Shown here in pieces: positions 41,667 to 50,530 of a stretch of 64,000 nt of DNA; the first letter of the stretch is position 1, and each line of letters opens with the position of its first letter. The stretch comes from Neobacillus sp. SuZ13. GTDB taxonomy: Bacteria; Bacillota; Bacilli; Bacillales; Cytobacillaceae. The notes beneath the pieces are model-generated. The model saw nothing but the letters and a program-made list of their open reading frames with translations. It was not told where the DNA came from and did no database searches. The position numbers were made by a program, and so were the translations under genes. Location of the stretch: positions 4,115,501 through 4,179,500 of the forward strand of contig NZ_CP126107.1 in assembly GCF_030123365.1 (NCBI RefSeq), given 5' to 3'.

Positions 41667-41948
41667 TTATATCGCTAATAGTTCCTTTTCTTTAACAAAT
41701 CGTATCGCTTCTTTTCTTGTGCTAATCTTGTTTGAAATTAAGGTTTCTAATAATGATACGTAAAAACTTCCATCAAAACTTCTTTGTGCTTTAAGAGTCA
41801 TTTCAATGGCCGTATTAATTATTTCATCTGAAGCGTTTGTATAGTGTTTCCCAAAGAAAATAAACCCAATTGCATCCTCTTGGAATTGAAAACCCTTTCC
41901 TTTCAAGTGATGCAAATAATCTTCGACTGTTCCCACTGACTTTGCCAT
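41667..41948 (-). CDS. Small conserved protein, YpbS/DUF6123-like
   Basis: 93 residues, soluble and largely helical: EDYLHHLKGKGFQFQEDAIG, then FIFFGKHYTNASDEIINTAI. The segment before the C-terminus, LISNKISTRKEAIRFVKEKE, is helical and charged. Its position between the RNase H genes and ypcP, and its pattern, recall B. subtilis YpbS, but I am not certain of the family. Function unknown. Confidence 0.68.
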   Translation of the reverse strand: MAKSVGTVEDYLHHLKGKGFQFQEDAIGFIFFGKHYTNASDEIINTAIEMTLKAQRSFDGSFYVSLLETLISNKISTRKEAIRFVKEKELLAI

Positions 41949-41977
41949 CCCTCTCCCAACAAACTCTGAACATCCCT

Positions 41978-42469
41978 TTAAAATCTTAACTTAAATTTTG
42001 ATAATTTTCTATTCTTTTTTGTACATAAGTGACCAATGACTCCCACCAAAACACCTAGAATGGCCCCGCCAACAACCTCTTCCGGTTCATGACCTAACAT
42101 CTCTTTTAACTTTTTTGGAGAGTCCTGTTTAAATTCAACGCTTTCCTCTTTATGGATTTTTTCAATTAACTCATTCATGGAATTTACCTTTAAGGTTAAT
42201 TCCCCTGTTTGTCTCCTAACCCCTTGTGCATCATACATGACAATTAATCCATAGATAAGGGAAAGGGCAAAATCAAAGGTTGTCAGGCCACGCTGCATGG
42301 CAATGTAGGTCGTTAAGGTAGAAACCCCGGCTGAATGCGAACTAGGCATCCCACCGGTTCCAAAGAACAGTTCAGGGCGCCATTCTTTCTCTTTTATATA
42401 GTGAATCGGAATTTTCATTCCTTGTGCTAGTCCTATACTAAAAAGCGCTAAATAAACACCTTTGTTCAT
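41978..42469 (-). CDS. Divergent PAP2 family protein (DUF212/YuiD type)
   Basis: 163 residues from ATG 42469 (GGGGTGA upstream). The phosphatase-like motif GTGGMPSSHSAGVSTLTTYI (about residue 36) carries the Ser-His characteristic of acid phosphatase/vanadium-haloperoxidase relatives, and HEPEEVVGGAILGVLVGVIG (about 132) ends the domain. Three to four membrane segments. It may dephosphorylate a lipid pyrophosphate; the usual catalytic triad is only partly conserved in this family. A frame extending upstream to 42622 has no ribosome site. Confidence 0.84.
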   Translation of the reverse strand: MNKGVYLALFSIGLAQGMKIPIHYIKEKEWRPELFFGTGGMPSSHSAGVSTLTTYIAMQRGLTTFDFALSLIYGLIVMYDAQGVRRQTGELTLKVNSMNELIEKIHKEESVEFKQDSPKKLKEMLGHEPEEVVGGAILGVLVGVIGHLCTKKNRKLSKFKLRF

Positions 42470-42501
42470 CAAATCACCCCTGCTACTATTGTTCGAATTC
42501 C

Positions 42502-42531
42502 TGAGTTTTATTATTCCAACGGGAAATACTA
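42502..42531 (+). promoter_or_regulatory. Possible SigG promoter of sspL
   Basis: TGAGTT (42502-42507) and AATACTA (42525-42531) with a 17-base spacer, close to the forespore consensus TGMATA/CATACTA. SspL of B. subtilis is forespore-specific. Confidence 0.45.
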
Positions 42532-42553
42532 AAATAGTGGGAGGTGAACGTTT

Positions 42554-42691
42554 ATGGGTAAAAATGGTCAAGCTAATCGTGGCGTGAAAGCACCTGGGGT
42601 TAATCCTCAAGGATATGGTCAAGATGCCGAGTTTGCAGAAGAACCGAAAAGTAAATTAGAAAATGCAGCCAAGAAAAAAAATACAAAATAA
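42554..42691 (+). CDS. sspL: Small acid-soluble spore protein L
   Basis: 45 residues: MGKNGQANRGVKAPGVNPQG, with GYGQDAEFAEEPKSKLENAA and a basic end KKKNTK. GVxPQG plus PKxxLExxAKKxNTK is the SspL pattern. Minor spore protein made in the forespore. GGGAGGTGA lies seven bases before ATG 42554. It is followed by two hairpins. Confidence 0.82.
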   Translation: MGKNGQANRGVKAPGVNPQGYGQDAEFAEEPKSKLENAAKKKNTK

Positions 42692-42704
42692 GAAGATAAA
42701 ACAT

Positions 42705-42738
42705 GAAACCGACTGCCAATCTTTTGACAGCCAGTTTC
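42705..42738 (-). terminator. Strand-asymmetric hairpin between sspL and ypcP
   Basis: On the minus strand, 42738-42724 pair with 42719-42705 over 15 positions (with G-U pairs) and a four-base loop; on the plus strand the same sequence has three A-C mismatches. It therefore looks maintained for minus-strand RNA downstream of ypcP, in tandem with the terminator at 42762-42794. Confidence 0.5.
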
Positions 42739-42761
42739 AACAAAGTTAGTTTATCCCAAAA

Positions 42762-42794
42762 AAAGAGGTTGTCTCAAATGGACAACCTCTTTTT
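42762..42794. terminator. Bidirectional terminator between sspL and ypcP
   Basis: A perfect 12-base stem (42762-42773 with 42781-42792) with A-run before and T-run after. Confidence 0.9.
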
Positions 42795-43688
42795 TCAGGA
42801 AACAAACACTTCGTCGAATGGCACTAGGCGCTGTAATCCCCGAAGTTCTAATTCCATTAACTTATTCAATGCTTTTTCTTTTTCGATTCTTAAGCCTGCC
42901 TCATCCAAGGCACAACTAACAGGAACATCACATTTTATTTCTGCAAGTGTTCTCGATAAATGGAGCATTTCTAAATCCTGTTCAATTTTAGTCTTATTGG
43001 ACTTAGATAAACGTTCTAAATTGGAGATAATACCCTCAACATGGTCGAACTCCTTTAGGAGCTTAAGAGCGGTCTTTTCGCCTATTCCTCTCACTCCAGG
43101 ATAATTATCACTCGTATCCCCCATCAGAGCTTTTAAGTCGATCATTTGCCGAGGGGTAATTCCCTTCTCTGCCAAAAAGGTTTCTGGCGTATGAACGAGA
43201 TAGTTCCCATAACCCTTTTTCAACAAAATTACGGAAATACTGTCATCAAGCAGCTGCAGCATATCTTGATCACCCGTTAGGATCGATACATGTGCGAAGT
43301 CTTTTGATTGATTGGCAATTGTTCCAATGCAATCATCGGCTTCGTATCCAGCTAGTCCGATATTGGGTATATCAAAAGAGGCAACAACCTCTTTTACTAA
43401 ATCAAACTGCGGGATAAGCTCAACCGGCGCTTCTCCCCGATTCCCTTTATAATCCGAAAACAATTCCGTACGGAAGGTTTTACTTCCCATATCCCAACAA
43501 ACTGCAAGATGTGTGGGCTTGAAGGAATTTACTGCCGTGAATAAATGCTTTACAAAGCCATGTATTCCATTTGTAGGAGTTCCTTTTGAATTTATCATAA
43601 ATTGTCCAGTAACTGCGGTAGCGTAAAAAGCACGGAATAATAAGGCCATTCCATCAACAAGCATCAGTGAAGGTTTTTGATTCGTCAT
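42795..43688 (-). CDS. ypcP: 5'-3' exonuclease YpcP (ExoIX-like flap endonuclease)
   Basis: 297 residues, the stand-alone equivalent of the 5' nuclease domain of DNA polymerase I. It removes RNA primers and flaps. Metal-binding acidic residues are in LMLVDGMALLFRAF (Asp12), GYEADDCIGTIA (about 118) and ILTGDQDMLQLLD (about 140). LKALMGDTSDNYPGVRGIG followed by EKTALKLLKEF is the helix-3-turn-helix. ATG 43688 has GGAGG upstream. It is transcribed alone and convergent with sspL. Confidence 0.92.
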   Translation of the reverse strand: MTNQKPSLMLVDGMALLFRAFYATAVTGQFMINSKGTPTNGIHGFVKHLFTAVNSFKPTHLAVCWDMGSKTFRTELFSDYKGNRGEAPVELIPQFDLVKEVVASFDIPNIGLAGYEADDCIGTIANQSKDFAHVSILTGDQDMLQLLDDSISVILLKKGYGNYLVHTPETFLAEKGITPRQMIDLKALMGDTSDNYPGVRGIGEKTALKLLKEFDHVEGIISNLERLSKSNKTKIEQDLEMLHLSRTLAEIKCDVPVSCALDEAGLRIEKEKALNKLMELELRGLQRLVPFDEVFVS

Positions 43689-43756
43689 TTTGGACCTCCT
43701 TAGTTAGGTGTTAAAAACAACACGATTTCAATTATAACATAAGTTGCCCCAAAATA

Positions 43757-44584
43757 TTATTCAATTTTATTATCCTCATATGAGATCCAATCACTAAAGC
43801 TTCCAATATAGAGCTTTACTTTCTCAAAACCTGCTTCTTTCAAAGCTAAGTAATTTGGGGCAGCTGTCACCCCTGATCCGCAGTATACAATCATTTCCTT
43901 TGCAGGGTCGAGATTTTCGAACCTTTGTTTCTGGATTTCAGCAGGTTTATAGTACCTCTCATTTAATCCTTCCATCCATGGCTTATTGATTGCTCCAGGA
44001 ATATGCCCAGCTTTTTTATCAATTGGTTCTTCTATACCTAAAAAGCGCTTTTCTTCACGCGAATCGATTAAGATTTTATTATTTAACTGCTTTTCAACTA
44101 CTTCTTTTACTTCGTCCGTTGTTGCCAGCAATTGTGGCTGAACCGTGAAATGGAATTTAGTTTTTTCAAAAGCTGGAATTTCCTTCGTTACAGGATAGGA
44201 TGCTTCTATCCATCCTTTATATCCGCCATCAAGTACATAGACATTTTCATGGCCGAGGTATTGAAGCATCCAGCAAAAACGAGCAGCATACGCGCCTTCA
44301 CCATAGTCATAGGCAACAACTAGTTTGTTTTCATCGATCCCTGCATTCTCAAGTTTGGAGATAAATTCTTCTAGCACAGGCATTGGATGCCTGCCGCCAT
44401 AGGTTTGTTTCGGACTTGACAAGTCTTTTTCTAAATCAAAGAACACTGCCCCGGGAATATGACCTTGTAAGTATTCTTGCTTCCCTTTTTCTGGTTCAGC
44501 TAACGAAAAACGGCAATCGATGATCCTGACGTGGCTCTCATGTAAGCATTCTAAAACCCATTCCTGATCTTTAATAAATTTCAC
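43757..44584 (-). CDS. Thiosulfate/3-mercaptopyruvate sulfurtransferase
   Basis: Two rhodanese domains in 275 residues. The N-terminal domain (DCRFSLAEPEKGKQEYLQGH) lacks the catalytic Cys; the C-terminal one has it in IVYCGSGVTAAPNYLALK (Cys near residue 238). CGSGVT favours 3-mercaptopyruvate or thiosulfate as sulfur donor. GTG 44584 has GGAGG eight bases upstream; the in-frame ATG at 44617 has no ribosome site. It lies about 40 bases after dynA on the same strand. Confidence 0.9.
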   Translation of the reverse strand: MKFIKDQEWVLECLHESHVRIIDCRFSLAEPEKGKQEYLQGHIPGAVFFDLEKDLSSPKQTYGGRHPMPVLEEFISKLENAGIDENKLVVAYDYGEGAYAARFCWMLQYLGHENVYVLDGGYKGWIEASYPVTKEIPAFEKTKFHFTVQPQLLATTDEVKEVVEKQLNNKILIDSREEKRFLGIEEPIDKKAGHIPGAINKPWMEGLNERYYKPAEIQKQRFENLDPAKEMIVYCGSGVTAAPNYLALKEAGFEKVKLYIGSFSDWISYEDNKIE

Positions 44585-44624
44585 TAGTGCAGCCTCCTCG
44601 AATCTGTTACTTCCCATTAAAAAT

Positions 44625-47600
44625 CTAATCTGCCAACTTTGTTTGGATATCCTTTAAAAATTCAATTGAGATTCCGCCGTCTAAGGCCGAGAGATGGCTT
44701 AAATAAAAATCATTTACTTGTTCGATCATTTGTTCTAATAAGCGATTGAATTCCGTTGTGATTTCATCGCTATAGTGACTATTTAAACGTTTCGCTTCTT
44801 CTGCTAAATATTCCTCAGCAGGCAAATCCAGTGCTTGATTAAGTTCATCACTCATTAGTTTCTTTTCATTTTTTTCAAAGAAGGATTTTGGATTTTTAAA
44901 ATAAGACATTGCTTTCGTAAATACTTGTTTATCTACATCTTTAAAAGCATTTGGAAATTCAATTGTTGCTTCATGCTCCATTTCAAATGCTGAAAAGGAG
45001 AGGTCAGGATTGATTTCTTGGAGATTCCGAATAAGACCTGATTGGAAGTCAGCCAATTGTTTTTCAGAAAAGCGCTCAATTCGTACAGTAGTAGCTCTCA
45101 TTTCTTGAGCAAAATCAAACCCTAGACTTTCGAGAAATTCATCCAAAGCACCTTGTAAAACCTTTTTTAAATTACGTCCATCATCCCTTAGGGCGCTAGG
45201 ATTAAATGACTCCCTAAAGAAATCCCCGAAGCGTAAGAATACCCGCTTCTTAATGTAATAAACCAGCTCATTTGCTTCTTGATGCAAACGGTTTTGTAAA
45301 TTTCCAACTGTTTGGTTTGTAAATAACTCTTGAATACGCGCTTGCTGATTTCTAATATCCTCACGTTTTTTCTCTTTAACCGATTGATCTTCTTGTGAAC
45401 TCTGAATCAGATTTGTAATTAAATCATGGACACGAGTTACTTCCTTTTCTGCTGAAGAAATAGCCATTTCTGTTAATTCATTGGTAATAAATTGATAAAA
45501 TGCCTGTTCAAATTGATTCATTCCTGATTTAAATGTTGGATTAGGTTCCGTTTTTTCCTTTAAAGCTAGCAAACTAGACACAGGATAAAGATGAGGATTT
45601 CTTATCCCATATTTGCTAAGTTGATCCTCAACATAATCTATCACCGTTTCTTTTTCTTCTTCACTCTCAGCGAGATCGATTGCATTGATAATAAAGAACA
45701 TTTTATCCATTTGGAATGATTCCTTCACACGTCCAAGTTGGATTAAAAATTCACGGTCGGCTTTAGAAAAAGCATGGTTGTAATAAGTAACGAAAAAACA
45801 AGCATCTGAATTTTTTATATAATCAAAGGCTACCCCAGTATGACGGGCATTGATTGAATCCGCTCCAGGTGTATCAACAAGTGTGATGCCTTTTCGGGTT
45901 AACTCACAATCATAATAAAGCTCGATCCATTCGACATAGCAGGATTTTTCTTCTTTTGCGACGAACTCGCTAAATTCAGCAACATCCGTTTCGAGAACAG
46001 TTCCTAACATATTCCCATATGATGCATAGCCTTTCATAAATGCCTGCAAGAAGGCAAAATGGGTCTTTTCTAACACGCCGCCCTCTTGGCCTGTTTGCAG
46101 CATAATCTGATCTATTTTCTTGGATGCATCTTCTAAATCTGCAACCTGAAGTTCAAATACTTTTAACGAACGATTAACATCTTCCAGCATGGATGATGCA
46201 TCTTTAAATTTAACAAGGACAGTCCCATGGGGATGATTTTCCGTAACTGGTTTAATTTTATTAATTGCAGCAGTGGTAGGATTGGGTGAAACAGGTAGAA
46301 CTTTTTCACCCATAAGTGCATTGGCAAAGGAAGATTTGCCTGCACTGAAAGCACCAAATAATGCGACAGTAAATCCTTTGTTTGCAAGTCTTTCTGCTTT
46401 TTCCACTAATTCTGCTGAGAGCTTTTGAAATCCTGGAATGTCTTTGATTACTGTTGAAGTCTGACTGAGACGTTCTACTGTTTTTATTAAATGGTCATTC
46501 GATGTAATAACTTCTGGTTCCTTAATTATGGATTGATCGACAGTTTCAGTCGTAGAAGTAGTGGTGGCAGTTACACGAGTGCTAGTTGTTGGCTGGGCCC
46601 TGACCACTTCAAATTCTTCTTCATCCTGTTCAAAAAGATAATACCTATCTTCTTTGAGCTCAATATCCGTGGTTAATAATTTTTCGATTTTTGATTCCAA
46701 CAAGGTAATTTTCTGCTGAGATTTTTTTAATTCTGTTAATGCCTTAAGATACCGATCTGTTCTATTGTGTTCTTGTTCAAATTTCTCTATTAATCTGGCC
46801 GTTCGTTCCTTTAATGCTTTAAGAAACTCTTCTTTAAAACTCGTGAGTTGGATCCGTGCCAGTCTTTTGATTTCATTGGCCACATCTTCTGTATAATGTA
46901 ATACATATTCACCAGACATTCGTGCCCCAGACTTTACTGCTTCCGTTAAAAGACTTGTCGGAACTTCGATGGAATAAGACTGTGCCAATCCCTGCAGTTC
47001 CCCCTCATCAAGACCTATTTCTTTTAAAGTGCTCAGTAAAAATTCACGGACATGCCATTCAAGCTGAGTTTTCGTTTTATCAAGGATATCAAGATGAAAA
47101 CGTTCTAGCCTTACCTTTCTCTCTTCTGCTGTTTTTTGCTTAGAAAATAAAAATCCAATTTTAAATTCTGGCTGACATGATTCCAAATAACTTTCAGCCA
47201 ATTCTCTCGTTTGAAAAGGCATCAGATAGGCATTTTTAAGGATTTGGGCTATTTGATGATCAAATTCTTTCTCCGTTCCTGCAACCCCTTCTTTTAATGT
47301 ATTAAGATTTCCTACCACTTCTTCAGCCGAATTTGTCAATGTACTTTGTTCTGCCTCAGATAATTCATTCAGGATCTCAAGGACTGGTGCTAACTCCTCC
47401 TGATCTAATTTCCGTCTTTGCTGGATATGATCATGGCTAATTTTCTTTAAAGATTGAAAAATGGATGGAACTAATAATTGGTCTTTAGAGGCCAATTTAT
47501 CCGCAATAAAACCTTGAAGATCAGTAAATTCATTGAAGGGATGGGTTTCATGCTTCAAGGAGGTATAAAAAATCCTTGCCGGTTTAACTCCCCATGAAGC

Positions 47601-48281
47601 AAACGAATCTAACACGCTATTTTGAAACTCCAGAAAACTTAGTTCTTCATCCTTGTGTTTATCAATTTGGTTTATTACTAAGTAAACTTCTTTCCCTGCT
47701 TCAGTTAATTCCTTTGTAAATAAAAAGTTCAACTCTGCTTGGACATGGTTATAATCCATTACATAAAGAATCAAATCAGCAAGATGGATGGCCGATTCCG
47801 TTGCAATTCGGTGGGCATCATCAGCTGAATCAATGCCAGGTGTATCCATAATGACAGTATGATCAGGCAGACCGGTATCACTGTGACTTATTTCGATTTC
47901 TTCGATTTGGTCGCCGTCTTTACAATAATTCTTTACTATTTCATAATCATAAGGGGCTAAATAAATACGAGGTGTTTCATTTTTAAAAAAGACCTTTGCA
48001 TAATCTTCGCCTGCTTTTACCTTCACCAGATTTGCACTGGTGGGAATCGGGCTTGATGGCAGTAATTTTTCACCCACAAGTTGGTTAATCATTGTCGATT
48101 TTCCTGCAGAAAAATGACCGCAAAAGGCAATCAAAAACTCTCTGTTTTCTAGCTTTTTGGCTAATTGCTTAATTTTTTTGGCATTTTCAAAATCCTCTTG
48201 TTCCATTAAATATTCATATATTGAAACGATCTTCGATTTCAATGTCTGGATGGCTTCTTCTTGGTTCGCTATTTTTACCAT
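44625..48281 (-). CDS. dynA: Double dynamin-like GTPase DynA (YpbR)
   Basis: 1218 residues containing two complete bacterial dynamin units in tandem. G1 motifs are GHFSAGKSTMINQLVG (about residue 54) and GAFSAGKSSFANALMG (about 642); G3 motifs are DTPGIDSA and DTPGADSI; G4 motifs are VINQIDKH and IINAIDLA. Helical stalk regions follow each G domain. DynA of B. subtilis fuses and protects membranes, including against phage release and pore-forming damage, at the cytoplasmic face. GGGG lies eight bases before ATG 48281. Downstream lies the sulfurtransferase gene. No truncation is visible. Confidence 0.95.
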   Translation of the reverse strand: MVKIANQEEAIQTLKSKIVSIYEYLMEQEDFENAKKIKQLAKKLENREFLIAFCGHFSAGKSTMINQLVGEKLLPSSPIPTSANLVKVKAGEDYAKVFFKNETPRIYLAPYDYEIVKNYCKDGDQIEEIEISHSDTGLPDHTVIMDTPGIDSADDAHRIATESAIHLADLILYVMDYNHVQAELNFLFTKELTEAGKEVYLVINQIDKHKDEELSFLEFQNSVLDSFASWGVKPARIFYTSLKHETHPFNEFTDLQGFIADKLASKDQLLVPSIFQSLKKISHDHIQQRRKLDQEELAPVLEILNELSEAEQSTLTNSAEEVVGNLNTLKEGVAGTEKEFDHQIAQILKNAYLMPFQTRELAESYLESCQPEFKIGFLFSKQKTAEERKVRLERFHLDILDKTKTQLEWHVREFLLSTLKEIGLDEGELQGLAQSYSIEVPTSLLTEAVKSGARMSGEYVLHYTEDVANEIKRLARIQLTSFKEEFLKALKERTARLIEKFEQEHNRTDRYLKALTELKKSQQKITLLESKIEKLLTTDIELKEDRYYLFEQDEEEFEVVRAQPTTSTRVTATTTSTTETVDQSIIKEPEVITSNDHLIKTVERLSQTSTVIKDIPGFQKLSAELVEKAERLANKGFTVALFGAFSAGKSSFANALMGEKVLPVSPNPTTAAINKIKPVTENHPHGTVLVKFKDASSMLEDVNRSLKVFELQVADLEDASKKIDQIMLQTGQEGGVLEKTHFAFLQAFMKGYASYGNMLGTVLETDVAEFSEFVAKEEKSCYVEWIELYYDCELTRKGITLVDTPGADSINARHTGVAFDYIKNSDACFFVTYYNHAFSKADREFLIQLGRVKESFQMDKMFFIINAIDLAESEEEKETVIDYVEDQLSKYGIRNPHLYPVSSLLALKEKTEPNPTFKSGMNQFEQAFYQFITNELTEMAISSAEKEVTRVHDLITNLIQSSQEDQSVKEKKREDIRNQQARIQELFTNQTVGNLQNRLHQEANELVYYIKKRVFLRFGDFFRESFNPSALRDDGRNLKKVLQGALDEFLESLGFDFAQEMRATTVRIERFSEKQLADFQSGLIRNLQEINPDLSFSAFEMEHEATIEFPNAFKDVDKQVFTKAMSYFKNPKSFFEKNEKKLMSDELNQALDLPAEEYLAEEAKRLNSHYSDEITTEFNRLLEQMIEQVNDFYLSHLSALDGGISIEFLKDIQTKLAD

Positions 48282-48395
48282 TACCTATTCCCCTTAACAA
48301 CTTTGTAATATTTATTTATTTTATACGATAATTCAAACTTTTCCTATCCTGACACTTCATTTGATTAAAACAAATTTTTCCCAAAAACGACAAAA

Positions 48396-48418
48396 AGCCA
48401 AGGTTAACAACCCTGGCT
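48396..48418 (-). terminator. Terminator of the 26-residue peptide gene
   Basis: On the minus strand 48418-48409 pair with 48405-48396 over ten positions (one G-U), then five U. It shows that the small gene upstream is a transcription unit of its own. Confidence 0.78.
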
Positions 48419-48439
48419 CCAATAAAATAGATATTCATT

Positions 48440-48520
48440 TCAATGGGTAACATTTTTTAAAACGTGCTTCATGACAAAGGCATAAATAATAACAGTTCCG
48501 CCAACTAAAGCAAAAGTCAT
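48440..48520 (-). CDS. 26-residue membrane peptide, probably Fur regulated
   Basis: ATG 48520 follows GGAAGGTG with a six-base gap. The product is MTFALVGGTVIIYAFVMKHV followed by LKNVTH: one membrane helix with a short basic/His-containing end. Two near-consensus Fur boxes lie within 82 bases upstream and a terminator lies 22 bases downstream, so this is a complete small gene. I do not recognise a family. It could modulate an iron transporter or a respiratory complex in iron starvation; that is inference. Confidence 0.65.
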   Translation of the reverse strand: MTFALVGGTVIIYAFVMKHVLKNVTH

Positions 48521-48547
48521 ATGTAACACCTTCCTTATCAAGGTTGT

Positions 48548-48562
48548 TGAGAATGATTTTCA
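48548..48562 (-). promoter_or_regulatory. Fur box 1 upstream of the 26-residue peptide
   Basis: TGAGAATGATTTTCA matches 12 of 14 positions of the 7-1-7 Fur consensus TGATAATNATTATCA. It lies 28 bases before the start codon. Confidence 0.65.
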
Positions 48563-48586
48563 TTGTTAATCAAAGTTTAACATAGG

Positions 48587-48601
48587 TGATAATCATTTTC
48601 A
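48587..48601 (-). promoter_or_regulatory. Fur box 2 upstream of the 26-residue peptide
   Basis: TGATAATCATTTTCA matches 13 of 14 positions of the 7-1-7 Fur consensus. Its centre is 39 bases from that of box 1. Confidence 0.72.
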
Positions 48602-48619
48602 ATAGTCCTTTTCTAATTG

Positions 48620-49195
48620 TCACACTTTTTTAACAACTTTAGGAAGAAAGCGATTGCAATTCTGGAATGTCCATTCATATTCCGTCAGTTCCTTAAGAGC
48701 TTTTTCTTCCTCCGGAATCCGAATCATAAGGATTATTCCATTTAGAACGGTAAAAAGACACGCCGTTATATAGCAGTTAAATAGTAGAGGAACGACAGCT
48801 AATTCAATCGCAACCACAAAATAATTTGGATGTTTAATATAAAGGTAAGGACCTTTTTTGATCACCTTTGCATCTCTTAAGACAATAATTTTCGTATTCC
48901 AGTACCGTCCAAGTGAGGTAATCACCCAAATCCTAATGATTTGCGCCCCAAAGAAAACTGATAAGAAGATCAGCCAAAAATAGGAAAGCTCACGACTCCC
49001 ATAAACTTCTTCTGCAATAAGGCAAATGAAGAAGAGTACATGCATCAATACCATAAATCGATAATGATTTTTTCCAAATTCAATAGCACCTTGGTTCTTC
49101 ATCCATTTTTCATTCCGTTTTGCGATTCTTAGTTCAACCACACGTTGAACAACAATTAAGCCAATGATGATTTCGAATACAAGAAATCCATTCAT
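48620..49195 (-). CDS. bpsB: BpsB-type isoprenylcysteine methyltransferase-family protein
   Basis: 191 residues with four to five membrane helices. The ICMT-family motif lies in the C-terminal half: VIKKGPYLYIKHPNYFVVAI (about residue 109) and IPEEEKALKEL (about 161). In B. subtilis the equivalent (YpbQ/BpsB) methylates the alkylpyrones made by BpsA. Its ATG follows directly on the bpsA stop, so the two genes form one operon. The stop lies 18 bases before the Fur boxes of the next unit. Confidence 0.9.
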   Translation of the reverse strand: MNGFLVFEIIIGLIVVQRVVELRIAKRNEKWMKNQGAIEFGKNHYRFMVLMHVLFFICLIAEEVYGSRELSYFWLIFLSVFFGAQIIRIWVITSLGRYWNTKIIVLRDAKVIKKGPYLYIKHPNYFVVAIELAVVPLLFNCYITACLFTVLNGIILMIRIPEEEKALKELTEYEWTFQNCNRFLPKVVKKV

Positions 49196-50284
49196 TTACC
49201 CCCACCTCATTAAATGCAGTTCTGAACTAAACCCTGGCCCTAGAGCGGTACCGAGACCAAGGGCCCCTTCGGGAATTTCTTTCTCCATGAATCGATTCAG
49301 CACAAAAAGTATTGTCGCTGAAGACATATTTCCAAACTGTTTTAACACATCAAGTGAAACCTCTGTCATTGAGGGAGGGATTTCTAATGATTTTACATAT
49401 GCATCGATCACCTTTTTTCCACCAGGATGGGCAATAAAATAGTTTATTGTTTCAAGGTTTACATGATTTTCTTTTAAAAACTCAGTTACATTCGGCTTTA
49501 ACCAATTTTCAATTATGAGAGGAATATCACGTGAGAATACCACGTATAACCCGTTACTCTTTATATCCCATCCCATTACATCTAAGGAATCTGGCATAAG
49601 TGTTGACTGAGTTGCAATAATGAAGGGGGACGTCTTCTTCTTCCTGTAATTGCAGTAATTTGAATCATCACCGCAAACTAACGCACAGGCAACACCATCG
49701 GCAAATAAAGAGGTACCTATGAAATTACTTTTCGATAGATCATTGCGCTGAAAAGTTAAGCTGCAAAGTTCCACTGAGAGAACAAGTACCTTTGCTTTCG
49801 GAAAAGCAAGGCAATATTCATAGGCCCGGGACAACCCAGCAGCACCACCTGCACAACCAAGACCCCATATTGGAATCCTTTTGGTGTGAGGCTGGAAGGG
49901 AAGTAAGCTCATAATTCTGGCTTCGATGCTTGGTGTAGCAATTCCGGTGGTTGAAATAAAAAAAATAGCATCAATGTCCTGATAGGGAATATTCGTTGTT
50001 AAGAAATCAGTATTATCTAAACACTTCACGATTGCTTCTCTTCCAAGTTCAACTGCTGACTCAATATAAGCCGTATTTTTTTCTTCAAACGTTTTATCTT
50101 CTTTAAACCAATCAATATTTTTTACAAAATGCCTTTTTTCAATCTGGCCATTTTGAAACGCGCGTAAAAGTCTTTCAATGTCCTTAAAGGAATCGGAGAA
50201 CAGCTCACGAGCAAACTCTGAGGCTTGATTTTGGTTTACTTCAAATGGCGGCGTTACCTCTGCAACTGAAATAATCGTTGGCAT
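49196..50284 (-). CDS. bpsA: Type III polyketide synthase BpsA (alkylpyrone synthase)
   Basis: 362 residues of the chalcone synthase fold. The catalytic triad is intact: Cys in WGLGCAGGAAGLSRA (about residue 143), His in YFIAHPGGKKVIDAY (about 286) and Asn in QFGNMSSATILFV (about 319). It condenses long-chain acyl-CoA with malonyl-CoA to alkylpyrones, the substrates of BpsB. The nearby hairpin at 50365-50408 ends a different transcript; TTGTGC and TAATCT at about 50321-50350 may be its own promoter. Confidence 0.94.
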   Translation of the reverse strand: MPTIISVAEVTPPFEVNQNQASEFARELFSDSFKDIERLLRAFQNGQIEKRHFVKNIDWFKEDKTFEEKNTAYIESAVELGREAIVKCLDNTDFLTTNIPYQDIDAIFFISTTGIATPSIEARIMSLLPFQPHTKRIPIWGLGCAGGAAGLSRAYEYCLAFPKAKVLVLSVELCSLTFQRNDLSKSNFIGTSLFADGVACALVCGDDSNYCNYRKKKTSPFIIATQSTLMPDSLDVMGWDIKSNGLYVVFSRDIPLIIENWLKPNVTEFLKENHVNLETINYFIAHPGGKKVIDAYVKSLEIPPSMTEVSLDVLKQFGNMSSATILFVLNRFMEKEIPEGALGLGTALGPGFSSELHLMRWG

Positions 50285-50355
50285 GTTTTTTCTCCTTCAA
50301 GCTAAGTAAGGGTATTTTTTCCATATTTAAGATTATTATGCATAAATGCATGCAC

Positions 50356-50408
50356 AAAAAAAAAGCTCCCTTTAAGGTAGAAACCAAAGTTTCCACATTA
50401 ATGGGAGC
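50356..50408 (-). terminator. Strong terminator upstream of bpsA
   Basis: On the minus strand 50408-50389 pair with 50384-50365 (GCTCCC with GGGAGC at the base, GGAAAC with GTTTC near the loop), followed by nine U. It lies about 80 bases before the bpsA start and about 120 bases after the zinc-ribbon microprotein gene. Confidence 0.8.
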
Positions 50409-50530
50409 AAACGTTTTGAAGGTTGTTGCTGTGCTCTTAAATTATATAATGGATGCTAAATTCGTTCATTAGCTAATGTTTTCCAATTTCAACTTTCTAA
50501 ACAAAAAGCAAGAAATATGCTTTTCTCGAT

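Noticed and set aside
50411..50471. Ten-codon leader ORF before the hairpin upstream of bpsA
   Set aside because: It has no ribosome site and the hairpin shows no clear alternative pairing, so the attenuator plan seen at rsgA is not supported here.
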